From assembly GCA_035526665.1 (NCBI GenBank), contig DATLBY010000276.1:1-5353 (forward strand): a DNA stretch of 5,353 nucleotides. The letters run 5' to 3'. The translations under genes and the position numbers were made by a program. Below the pieces are notes generated by a model. That model saw only the letters and a list, made by a program, of their open reading frames with translations, did no database searches and was not told the DNA's origin. This DNA is from DATLBY01 sp035526665. Lineage in GTDB: Bacteria; Acidobacteriota; Terriglobia; Bryobacterales; Bryobacteraceae. Shown here piece after piece: positions 1 through 5,353 of the stretch. Positions within the stretch are counted from its first letter, which is position 1. Each line of letters starts with the position of its first letter.

Positions 1-169
1 TTTCGTTGCGAATGAAAACTGCAACTGCTCCGAGTGTCCTTATATGCGAATGAACACGCTCGAAAAGGTTCGCGATTCCCTGCGGGATCTGCAGCCCAGG
101 GTGGAGCTGGATCCTGAGTTGATGCGGCGCGCGCTGCTGCCCATTGAGCGCATGCTCGCCGTGAAGTAG
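1..169 (+). CDS. nadA: Quinolinate synthase NadA, C-terminal end (5' truncated by window edge)
   Basis: Reading from base 2 gives 55 residues and a TAG at 167-169. The fragment begins FVANENCNCSECPYMRMNTL, the C-terminal signature of quinolinate synthase. NadA is a cytoplasmic [4Fe-4S] enzyme that condenses iminoaspartate with dihydroxyacetone phosphate to quinolinate in de novo NAD synthesis. The cysteine-rich motif here is CxCxxCP, and in the family the C-terminal cysteine is one of three cluster ligands. By position the best candidate is the cysteine before PYM, codon 35-37. The conserved N-T-L-E-K run follows, and the last residues (about 30) look like the helical tail of the family. The other two cluster cysteines and the substrate residues lie upstream of the window. 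The stop abuts the moaA start, so the two genes are probably co-transcribed. Identification is confident despite the short fragment. Confidence 0.93.
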   Translation, partial: FVANENCNCSECPYMRMNTLEKVRDSLRDLQPRVELDPELMRRALLPIERMLAVK

Positions 170-1156
170 ATGCCGCTGTACGACACGCACGGACGCCTGC
201 ACGACAATCTCAGAATCAGTGTGACCGACCGGTGCAACATCCGCTGCTTCTACTGCATGCCGGAGGACAACGTGGTCTTCGGCCGGCGGGAAGAGATCCT
301 GTCCTTCGAAGAGATTGAACGTTTTGTAGGTGTCGCGGCAAGTCTCGGAGTAACCAAGCTGCGGATCACAGGCGGTGAGCCCCTGCTGCGCAAAGACCTG
401 CCAACTCTGATCTCGCGCTTGAGTGCCATTCCGGGGATTCAGGATCTGGCTCTGACTACCAATGGCGTCCTGCTCGGCCAGCAGGCCGCCGCGCTCTATC
501 AGGCAGGACTGCGGCGATTAAACATCCATTTCGATACATTGGACCCTGTCCGGTTCCGGGAAATCACGCGGCGCGACGACCTCGATCGCGTTCTACGAGG
601 CGTCCAGGTGGCGCGGGACCTTGGATTCAAAATCAAGGTGAATGCTGTCGCTTTGAAGGGCGTCACTGAGGCAGAGCTCGTGCCTCTGGCTCTCTACGGC
701 CGGGAGAATGGCTTTGAGATTCGCTTCATCGAGTTTATGCCCCTGGATGCGCAGGGAATCTGGGACAAGAACAAGGTCCTGACCGCCCAGCAAATGATCG
801 ACACTTTGTCGAGCGCCATTTGCCCGCTGCTGGAGGTTCCCGACCAAGATCCACGTGCACCGGCCACTGAATACGTGTATGCCGATGGAGTCGGACGAGT
901 GGGTTTCATCGCGAGCGTCAGCCGCCCATTTTGCGGCAACTGCAACCGGATCCGCCTCACGGCCGACGGCAAACTGCGCTACTGCTTATTCGCTGTCGAG
1001 GAGACGGATGTGAAGGATCTACTTCGCGGCGGCGGCTCTGACGCCGCCATCGCGGCTGCGCTCCAGCAGAATCTGAATGCCAAGTGGGCGGGCCATGAGA
1101 TCAACACCGCCACCTTCGTGGCGCCGCCCCGCCCCATGTATTCCATAGGGGGCTAA
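170..1156 (+). CDS. moaA: GTP 3',8-cyclase MoaA (radical SAM, molybdenum cofactor synthesis)
   Basis: A 328-residue protein of normal MoaA length. MoaA converts GTP to 3',8-cyclo-7,8-dihydro-GTP, the first step of molybdopterin synthesis in the cytoplasm; MoaC acts next. The N-terminal radical SAM cluster motif is Cys22-x3-Cys26-x2-Cys29, preceded by LRISVTDR, and the SAM-binding GGEP is at residues 68-71. A second cluster motif near the C-terminus (PFCGNCNRIR ... YCLF) has the spacing CxxC-x13-C that distinguishes MoaA from other radical SAM enzymes and holds the GTP-binding cluster. The protein ends in Gly-Gly, the conserved MoaA tail needed for catalysis. The ATG at 170 directly follows the nadA TAG with zero spacing. 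It is preferred because the family normally begins a few residues before the GRxHxxLR motif. There is only a weak purine-rich stretch upstream (GTGAAG, 161-166), so translation probably depends on reinitiation after nadA. Odd point: residues 118-122 read NIHFD, where I would expect a serine in place of His120. Confidence 0.97.
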   Translation: MPLYDTHGRLHDNLRISVTDRCNIRCFYCMPEDNVVFGRREEILSFEEIERFVGVAASLGVTKLRITGGEPLLRKDLPTLISRLSAIPGIQDLALTTNGVLLGQQAAALYQAGLRRLNIHFDTLDPVRFREITRRDDLDRVLRGVQVARDLGFKIKVNAVALKGVTEAELVPLALYGRENGFEIRFIEFMPLDAQGIWDKNKVLTAQQMIDTLSSAICPLLEVPDQDPRAPATEYVYADGVGRVGFIASVSRPFCGNCNRIRLTADGKLRYCLFAVEETDVKDLLRGGGSDAAIAAALQQNLNAKWAGHEINTATFVAPPRPMYSIGG

Positions 1157-1213
1157 GTGATTTTATTTCCTTCATCCGAGGACTGCTGGCGACTTGCGTG
1201 CTCGTAAATGGGC

Positions 1214-1218
1214 GAGGT
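1214..1218 (+). promoter_or_regulatory. Shine-Dalgarno GAGGT that sets the start of the small secreted protein
   Basis: GAGGT lies five bases before the ATG at 1224, a good ribosome-binding spacing. An in-frame TTG at 1194 would add ten residues, ending in a basic stretch, ahead of the signal peptide and has no comparable site upstream, so the ATG is preferred. Confidence 0.7.
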
Positions 1219-1223
1219 ACACG

Positions 1224-1547
1224 ATGAAACCTTTAGCTTTAGTTTTGGGCGCAGCTCTTATGCTTGCCAGTTCAGCAGCTTACGCGGAGCACGACGGCCG
1301 CATGGAAAAAAGAACCCACCGGGATTCGGCTGATTACCGGAATAATATGCCCAAACGGACGCAGAAGGATTACCGGCTAAGGTCGGGCGAGTACCGGCGA
1401 GACGGCTCCATCTTCGATCGTTATGGCAATGTAGTGGGAACCTACGGAACGAACCGCCGAGCCGTTCCCCCAGGTTTAGCCAAGAAACCGGGCGGGATGC
1501 CTCCGGGGCAGCTCAAAAAACAGATGCGTGACGGCTACTATCGCTAG
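1224..1547 (+). CDS. Small secreted basic protein with PPG-x-x-KK motifs, function unknown
   Basis: A 107-residue protein. Residues 1-21 form a clear Sec signal peptide: Lys2, a hydrophobic core, and a probable cleavage site after A-Y-A at 21. The mature part is about 86 residues, has no cysteine, and is strongly basic (roughly 21 Arg/Lys against 10 Asp/Glu). Two internal duplications are visible. M-x-KRT-[HQ]-[RK]-D occurs at residues 27-34 and 42-49, each followed by a small residue, an acidic residue and Tyr-Arg. PPG-containing units occur at 82-88 (PPGLAKK) and 93-99 (PPGQLKK). Similar PPG-L-x-K repeats are known at the ends of RcnB/CigR-like periplasmic proteins, but I cannot assign this protein to either family and no metal-binding or catalytic motif is evident. 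Residues 60-75 (DGSIFDRYGNVVGTYG) look like a short beta hairpin. The gene lies 67 bases after moaA, where I see no clear promoter. It could be read through from nadA-moaA or have its own promoter, and there is no reason to link it to molybdenum cofactor. Confidence 0.85.
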   Translation: MKPLALVLGAALMLASSAAYAEHDGRMEKRTHRDSADYRNNMPKRTQKDYRLRSGEYRRDGSIFDRYGNVVGTYGTNRRAVPPGLAKKPGGMPPGQLKKQMRDGYYR

Positions 1548-1554
1548 ATTTGTG

Positions 1555-1586
1555 GGCGACGGCCGCAACAGCGCAGCCGCCGCTTT
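1555..1586 (+). terminator. Candidate intrinsic terminator between convergent genes
   Basis: The 50-base gap between the two convergent stops holds a hairpin. The outer arm GGCG (1555-1558) pairs with CGCT (1581-1584), with one G-T pair. After an A/C mismatch, CGGC (1560-1563) pairs with GCCG (1576-1579). Inside, CGC (1564-1566) pairs with GCG (1571-1573) around an AACA loop, leaving a two-base bulge (1574-1575). A short T run (1584-1586) follows on the + strand, so it fits the end of the small-protein transcript. On the minus strand the hairpin is followed by CCACAAAT, which is not T-rich, so it is weaker evidence for stopping the isomerase transcript. The T tract is short, hence moderate confidence. 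Confidence 0.45.
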
Positions 1587-1597
1587 CCACTGGTGTA

Positions 1598-2593
1598 CTA
1601 GGGTGTCTTCGGCTTTTCCTCAGCTCCGAAGTAAGCGTCGTCCATGACCACCTTTGCCTGCTTACGAATGTCCTCCACGACCTGCTTGGCGACATCAGGC
1701 TTTAAGCTCTTTTCAATGTCAGGCCGGGCCTCTTCGAAGTTCTTCGATTCTTTCTTTTCAACCTTGATCAAGTGATAGCCGAACTGCGTTTTTATAGGTT
1801 CGCTTACCTGACCCACCGGAAGCGAGAAGGCCGCCTGCTCAAATGCCGGCACCATGGATCCCCGTTTGAAAAGGCCTCCCAGCTCGCCTCCATTGGCGCC
1901 TGATCCAGTATCGTCAGATTCCTCTTTGGCAAGCTTTGCAAAATCTTCGCCCGCGGCGATGCGCTTTCGTAATTCCTGAGCCTTCACTAAGGCCTCTTCT
2001 TCCGTTAACTCCTTCTTACCTTCGCGCTGCGGAACGGGAGATCCTTTGAATTTCACGAGAATATGACGAGCAGCGACCGATTCATATTCTTTCTGATGTT
2101 CGTCGTAATATTTTTTGACAGCGGCATCGTCGGTCTTGGCGCCTCCTTGAATATCCGCGAAGAGAGCGCCGGCGAGCATGTTGTCGATCTGAAATTTGAT
2201 ACGCGCCTGGACCATTTTGTCTTTATCCAGACCGCGCTTGCGAGCCTCGTCGGCAAGCAGTTTGACGCGAACCATCTGTTCGGCGACCTGCCGTTTTTGG
2301 ACCCTGTACTGCTCCGGCAGGATCTGCATGAAATTTTCGAATTCAGCGGCGGTAACCTTTTCGTCGCCAATCGTAAGGACAACTTTTTCAGCGGACGGAT
2401 TAACGGGCATAGTCACTTTGACGGCGGGTTTCGGCTGCGCGGAATCGGCGGGTTTGGGAGCCGGGCGGCTAGCAGAACCTGCAGGCCTGGCCGGAGCCGC
2501 GGCCTTGGGCGCAGCCGGTTTAACAGGGGAAGGGGTCTGCGCGAACAGGGAGGCGGACGCGCACACCACGGCAAAATAAAGGTTCACTTTCAT
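1598..2593 (-). CDS. Exported parvulin-type (PpiC/SurA/PrsA-like) peptidyl-prolyl isomerase
   Basis: A 331-residue protein. The N-terminus (MKVNLYFAVVCASASLFA) is a signal peptide, probably cut near residue 18, so the protein acts outside the cytoplasm. Residues 20-57 are a low-complexity Ala/Pro/Lys linker. Residues 69-170 resemble the helical SurA N-type chaperone region (I-G-D-E-x-V-T-x-x-E-F start, then charged helices). The parvulin domain spans about 171-281: ARHILVKF at 175-182 with the conserved His177, a charged helical insertion at 190-210, AGEDFAKLAKEESDD, a G-rich loop (GGELG, 235-239), and FGYHLIKV with the conserved His274. A charged helical tail ends at KPKTP. The family catalyses cis-trans isomerisation of prolyl bonds and assists folding of exported or outer-membrane proteins. 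SurA has two parvulin domains and this protein has one, so PrsA or a general PpiC foldase is the closer comparison. The ATG at 2591-2593 is kept because the signal peptide begins there, although no good Shine-Dalgarno precedes it. The gene is divergent from nadE and convergent with the small secreted protein. Confidence 0.93.
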   Translation of the reverse strand: MKVNLYFAVVCASASLFAQTPSPVKPAAPKAAAPARPAGSASRPAPKPADSAQPKPAVKVTMPVNPSAEKVVLTIGDEKVTAAEFENFMQILPEQYRVQKRQVAEQMVRVKLLADEARKRGLDKDKMVQARIKFQIDNMLAGALFADIQGGAKTDDAAVKKYYDEHQKEYESVAARHILVKFKGSPVPQREGKKELTEEEALVKAQELRKRIAAGEDFAKLAKEESDDTGSGANGGELGGLFKRGSMVPAFEQAAFSLPVGQVSEPIKTQFGYHLIKVEKKESKNFEEARPDIEKSLKPDVAKQVVEDIRKQAKVVMDDAYFGAEEKPKTP

Positions 2594-2628
2594 TATTACT
2601 ATTGTTGCATCGGTACAATGGACTTCAC
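2594..2628. promoter_or_regulatory. 35-base divergent intergenic region with a possible -10 element for nadE
   Basis: Only 35 bases separate the start codons of the isomerase (-) and nadE (+), so both promoters must lie here or reach into coding sequence. The region is AT-rich compared with its surroundings. On the + strand TACAAT at 2614-2619 matches five of six bases of a TATAAT -10 box. It would place the transcription start within a few bases of the nadE ATG at 2629, giving a nearly leaderless message. I see no good -35 box at 16-18 bases upstream, and no clear minus-strand promoter. Confidence 0.3.
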
Positions 2629-4278
2629 ATGCGAGTTGCGCTGGGCCAAATTAACAGCACAGTCGGGGACTTGGCTCAGAATGTGCATCTCATGGTTCGC
2701 CAAGCCCGCCAGGCGGCGGACGCAGAGGCTGACATTCTGGCTTTTCCCGAACTCTCCCTCACCGGCTATCCGCCACGCGACCTGGTGGAAAAGGAGAGCT
2801 TCCTGGAGCGGACGGCGCAGCAACTACAGCGGCTCGCCGCCGAAACCGCGGATCTTGATCTAGTTCTCGTTTGCGGCTATGCCAGCCGCTCCACTGGGTC
2901 TACCGGGAAGCGCGCCGTCAACAGCGCGGCAGTGATGGAGCATGGAAGCATCGTTTTCCGCCAGGATAAGATGCTGCTGCCGACGTACGACGTCTTCGAT
3001 GAAGGCCGCTATTTTGTCCCGGCTGACAAGCAAACGGTTGTCGTTCTTCGTGGACGAAGAGCCGCCATTACCATTTGCGAGGACGCCTGGAACGACAAAC
3101 AATACTGGGAGCACAGGCTCTATCAGCGCGATCCGGTGGAAGAGTTGGCGTATTCCGGGGCTGAAATCCTGATCAGTATTAACGCCTCGCCGTATCACAT
3201 GGGAAAGCGCGAATTGCGGCGCAACATTTTCCGTGCGATCGCGCAGCGGCACAAAATTCCCGTTGTCTACGTGAATCAAGTGGGCGGCAATGACCAGTTG
3301 GTATTCGACGGCAGCAGCTTTGCAATGGATGCGGCTGGCAACGTGATCGCCTCGGCCGCCTCTTTTTCAGAAGACCTGGTGTTGGTGGACACCGCGACTA
3401 ACAGCGGCGACCAGCATCAAAACTTTTCTGATGAGTGCGATGCATGCTATGAAGCTCTGGTCCTCGGCACACGCGACTATATCCACAAGTGCGGCTTCCG
3501 GCGCGTTCTGATCGGCCTAAGCGGCGGCATCGATTCCTCGCTCACAGCGGCCATTGCGGTAGACGCGGTGGGGCGCGAAAATGTGACCGGTGTGGGTATG
3601 CCCGGACCATTTTCATCCGACGGTAGCGTCACGGACGCCAGGAGTATGGCGGAGCGGCTCGGCATACGCTTTGAGATGGCAAGCATCAACGGAGCGTATC
3701 GCCAGTTTCTCGAAGTCTTGCAGCCGCTGTTTCGCGGCGCAGGGCCCGACGTGACGGAAGAAAACCTGCAATCGCGGCTGCGCGGCGTCACTTTGATGGC
3801 ACTTTCCAATAAGACGGGCGCGCTGGTACTCACCACCGGCAACAAGAGCGAGCTCGCCGTAGGCTATTGCACTCTCTACGGCGATATGTGCGGGGGCCTA
3901 GCGGTGATCAGTGATATTCCCAAGACACTGGTCTACCGGCTTTCCCGCCTCGCCAATAAGCGCCACGGCGGCGCCATTCCGGAGTCCGTATTTACCAAGG
4001 CTCCCTCGGCGGAACTGCGTCCGGATCAGAAGGATACCGATTCCCTGCCCGATTACGAAATTTTGGATCAGATTCTGAAGGGCTACATTGAGGACTATCA
4101 ATCGCCGCAACAAATAGCCCACGCGATTCAAGTGCCGGTCGAATTGGTGCGAGACATCATCAACAAGGTTGACCGGAATGAGTATAAGCGCCAGCAGGCT
4201 GCTCCCGGCCTGAAGGTCACCACCAAGGCTTTTGGCATTGGTAGGCGTTTTCCCATCGCTCAGAGGTTTAGTGAATGA
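2629..4278 (+). CDS. nadE: Glutamine-dependent NAD+ synthetase NadE
   Basis: A 549-residue two-domain enzyme of normal length. It converts deamido-NAD (NaAD), ATP and glutamine to NAD+, the last step of NAD synthesis, in the cytoplasm. The N-terminal nitrilase-type glutaminase domain (about 1-255) has the full Glu-Lys-Cys triad: Glu41 in FPELSLTGYPPRDL, Lys114 in QDKMLLPTYDVFDE, and Cys150 in CEDAW. The C-terminal synthetase domain (about 275-549) has the ATP pyrophosphatase loop SGGIDSS at 298-304, the EENLQSRLRG segment at 377-386, TTGNKSELAVGY at 402-413, and the QKDTDSLPDY segment. It ends with the family signature EYKR-x-QAAPGLKVT...GRRFPIAQRF. All key residues seem present, so it should be active and use glutamine rather than only ammonia. 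The ATG at 2629 is chosen because MRVALGQIN is the usual family start. An in-frame TTG at 2602 would add nine residues unlike the family and overlap the probable promoter. Ribosome-binding sequence is weak. The stop overlaps the start of the next gene by four bases. Confidence 0.97.
   Translation: MRVALGQINSTVGDLAQNVHLMVRQARQAADAEADILAFPELSLTGYPPRDLVEKESFLERTAQQLQRLAAETADLDLVLVCGYASRSTGSTGKRAVNSAAVMEHGSIVFRQDKMLLPTYDVFDEGRYFVPADKQTVVVLRGRRAAITICEDAWNDKQYWEHRLYQRDPVEELAYSGAEILISINASPYHMGKRELRRNIFRAIAQRHKIPVVYVNQVGGNDQLVFDGSSFAMDAAGNVIASAASFSEDLVLVDTATNSGDQHQNFSDECDACYEALVLGTRDYIHKCGFRRVLIGLSGGIDSSLTAAIAVDAVGRENVTGVGMPGPFSSDGSVTDARSMAERLGIRFEMASINGAYRQFLEVLQPLFRGAGPDVTEENLQSRLRGVTLMALSNKTGALVLTTGNKSELAVGYCTLYGDMCGGLAVISDIPKTLVYRLSRLANKRHGGAIPESVFTKAPSAELRPDQKDTDSLPDYEILDQILKGYIEDYQSPQQIAHAIQVPVELVRDIINKVDRNEYKRQQAAPGLKVTTKAFGIGRRFPIAQRFSE
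4262..4267 (+). promoter_or_regulatory. Shine-Dalgarno of the propeller gene, inside the end of nadE
   Basis: AGAGGT ends seven bases before the ATG at 4275, a good spacing, and lies wholly within the last codons of nadE. With the ATGA overlap it supports 4275 as the start and translational coupling to nadE. Confidence 0.65.
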
Positions 4279-5353
4279 AATTATTTGCATGCTGTCTGCT
4301 GCTGTCCGTGGCGGCGTTTTTGTGTTCGCAATCGCCACCCAAGGAACAGGTGGGACCCGTTGAAAGCGGCGGCTTCCTGCTCAACAGCGGCTGGCGCCTG
4401 CAGCCGGCCGGCAAACAGGTGCCGCTCGACACCTTGCCCATGTCCACGGCTCTTTCCAAGGACGGAAAATACCTGCTGATTTTGAATGGTGGCTATAAAC
4501 CTCCGACGATCAGTGTGCTTTCCGCAGATACGATGCAGGAGGTGCGTCGTGTTCCAGTGGCCGACGGGTGGCTGGGGCTGACGTTCTCGCCGGATGGAAA
4601 ATTCGTCTACGTCGGCGGCGGTTCGCGCGCCTGTGTCTACGAATTCTCTTTTAGTGAGGGCAAGCTGGAGCCTGCGCGCACCTTACAGATCGTGCCGGAG
4701 GCTACACGCAAAAACACTGACTTCATCGGAGATGTGGCGGTATCGCCGGATGGCCGGCTGATCTACGCCGCCGATCTCTTTCACAATGGCATTCATGTTA
4801 TAAACCCGCAGTCCGGCCGGGTGATTGAGCATTTCGCTACCGGACGGCGGCCTTATCGCATTCTCTTCCATCCCGATGGCAAGTCGTTTTTTGTATCCAG
4901 CTGGGCAGATGCGAGCATTTACCATCACCGCGCGGATAACGGAGACCGGCTGGCCGTGCTTCGTGTAGCGCAACATCCCACCGACATGGTGTGGCGAGCC
5001 CGCAAGGAGGATGAAAAGGACGAGGATCAAGCCCCATACTCGGGCCGTATATTCGTCGCGGCCGCCAATACGAACAATGTGTATGTCGTGGGCGTATCCG
5101 AAGCCAAGGACATCCGCCTGATCGAAACCATCAATATCGCCATGACGCCGCGCCATCCGCTGGGGATGACCCCGACTGCGCTGGCCATGAACGGCGATCA
5201 GAGCCGGCTATACGTCGTCTGCTCCGACGCGAACGCGGTAGCGGTAGCAGACATCTCCGAGTCCCGCAGCCGCGTGATGGGATTTGTTCCGACAGGTTGG
5301 TACCCGACGGCCGCACGCGGTCTTTCCGACGGCCGGCTGGTGGTTCTGAATGG
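4275..5353 (+). CDS. Exported YncE-like beta-propeller protein, N-terminal part (3' end beyond window)
   Basis: An open frame of 359 codons runs from the ATG at 4275 off the right edge with no stop. The N-terminus (Lys2, hydrophobic 3-17, then polar SQSPPKEQ) is a signal peptide. Cys17 is preceded by A-F-L, which does not fit a lipobox, so a soluble periplasmic or secreted protein is more likely than a lipoprotein. Repeated propeller blades are visible: LGLTFSPDGKFVYVGGG at 100-116, VAVSPDGRLIYAAD at 154-167, ILFHPDGKSFFVSS at 196-209, GRIFVAAANTNNVYVV at 257-272, TALAMNGDQSRLYVV at 301-315, and the last visible blade from 344. Such S-P-D-G-K-x-x-Y-V units are typical of YncE and lactonase-like seven-bladed propellers. 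A charged stretch (241-252, RARKEDEKDEDQ) looks like a surface loop between blades. The GWYPTA ... DGRLVVLNG ending resembles proteins in which a YncE-like propeller is fused to an alkaline-phosphatase-superfamily domain; that domain, if present, lies outside the window. Ligand or substrate cannot be told from this part. The gene is probably co-transcribed with nadE. Confidence 0.88.
   Translation, partial: MKLFACCLLLSVAAFLCSQSPPKEQVGPVESGGFLLNSGWRLQPAGKQVPLDTLPMSTALSKDGKYLLILNGGYKPPTISVLSADTMQEVRRVPVADGWLGLTFSPDGKFVYVGGGSRACVYEFSFSEGKLEPARTLQIVPEATRKNTDFIGDVAVSPDGRLIYAADLFHNGIHVINPQSGRVIEHFATGRRPYRILFHPDGKSFFVSSWADASIYHHRADNGDRLAVLRVAQHPTDMVWRARKEDEKDEDQAPYSGRIFVAAANTNNVYVVGVSEAKDIRLIETINIAMTPRHPLGMTPTALAMNGDQSRLYVVCSDANAVAVADISESRSRVMGFVPTGWYPTAARGLSDGRLVVLN

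Noticed and set aside
1194..1223. TTG start at 1194 for the small secreted protein
   Set aside because: It would put a basic ten-residue extension before the signal peptide and lacks a ribosome-binding site; the ATG at 1224 has GAGGT at good spacing.
1157..1223. Possible promoter or riboswitch (for example a molybdenum cofactor element) after moaA
   Set aside because: Only 67 bases, with no convincing -35/-10 pair and no strong conserved-looking structure; Moco riboswitches also normally precede moa genes.
2602..2628. TTG start at 2602 for nadE
   Set aside because: The extra nine residues do not resemble the family N-terminus, which begins at the ATG at 2629.
2063..2863. A 266-codon open frame on the + strand across the isomerase gene and into nadE
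   Set aside because: It is antisense to a clear parvulin gene and out of frame with nadE; its protein is low-complexity and resembles no family.
4275..4331. Lipoprotein signal at Cys17 of the propeller protein
   Set aside because: The residues before the cysteine (A-F-L) do not give the small residue needed just before a lipobox cysteine.
2860..4338. Several minus-strand open frames of 120-146 codons over nadE
   Set aside because: All lie opposite conserved NadE motifs and give no recognisable protein.
4683..5156. A 157-codon open frame on the minus strand within the propeller gene
   Set aside because: The + strand frame has repeated propeller motifs throughout, so this is an antisense shadow.
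1..5353. Mobile element, CRISPR, phage or defence system
   Set aside because: No transposase, integrase, terminal repeats, spaced direct repeats or defence domains are visible; the genes are housekeeping or envelope proteins in tight normal order.

Overview
The window is ordinary bacterial chromosome, densely coding and moderately GC-rich. It shows no phage, IS, CRISPR, tRNA or rRNA signal. A free-living, probably Gram-negative bacterium is suggested by exported proteins with Sec-type signal peptides and a two-domain glutamine-dependent NAD synthetase. The style of the proteins (an exported parvulin with an Ala/Pro-rich linker, a YncE-like propeller of the kind often fused to a phosphoesterase, a MoaA of the 'FIEFMPL' type) reminds me of Acidobacteriota, perhaps the Solibacter/Bryobacter group. 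That is recollection of family style, not a search result, and should be held loosely.

Layout, left to right. Bases 1-169 are the 3' end of nadA (quinolinate synthase, + strand). Its TAG is followed with no gap by the ATG of moaA (170-1156, +), the GTP 3',8-cyclase of molybdenum cofactor synthesis. After 67 bases with no recognisable promoter or terminator comes a small secreted basic protein (1224-1547, +) with PPG-x-x-KK motifs and two internal duplications. It converges on an exported parvulin-type peptidyl-prolyl isomerase (1598-2593, -); the 50-base gap between them holds a strong imperfect hairpin that is probably a terminator. The isomerase gene diverges from nadE (2629-4278, +) across only 35 bases. 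The stop of nadE overlaps, as ATGA, the start of an exported beta-propeller gene (4275 to beyond the right edge, +).

How the genes relate. nadA makes quinolinate early in de novo NAD synthesis and nadE makes NAD+ from deamido-NAD at the end, so two steps of one pathway lie within 2.5 kb, although a minus-strand gene separates them. nadA-moaA and nadE-propeller each look like translationally coupled pairs. The isomerase, the small basic protein and the propeller all appear to be exported, so the window mixes cytoplasmic cofactor synthesis with envelope or periplasmic functions. I found no convincing new multi-gene system. The least explained items are the small PPG-motif protein and the coupling of the propeller gene to nadE. 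No stretch longer than about 70 bases is without a gene.
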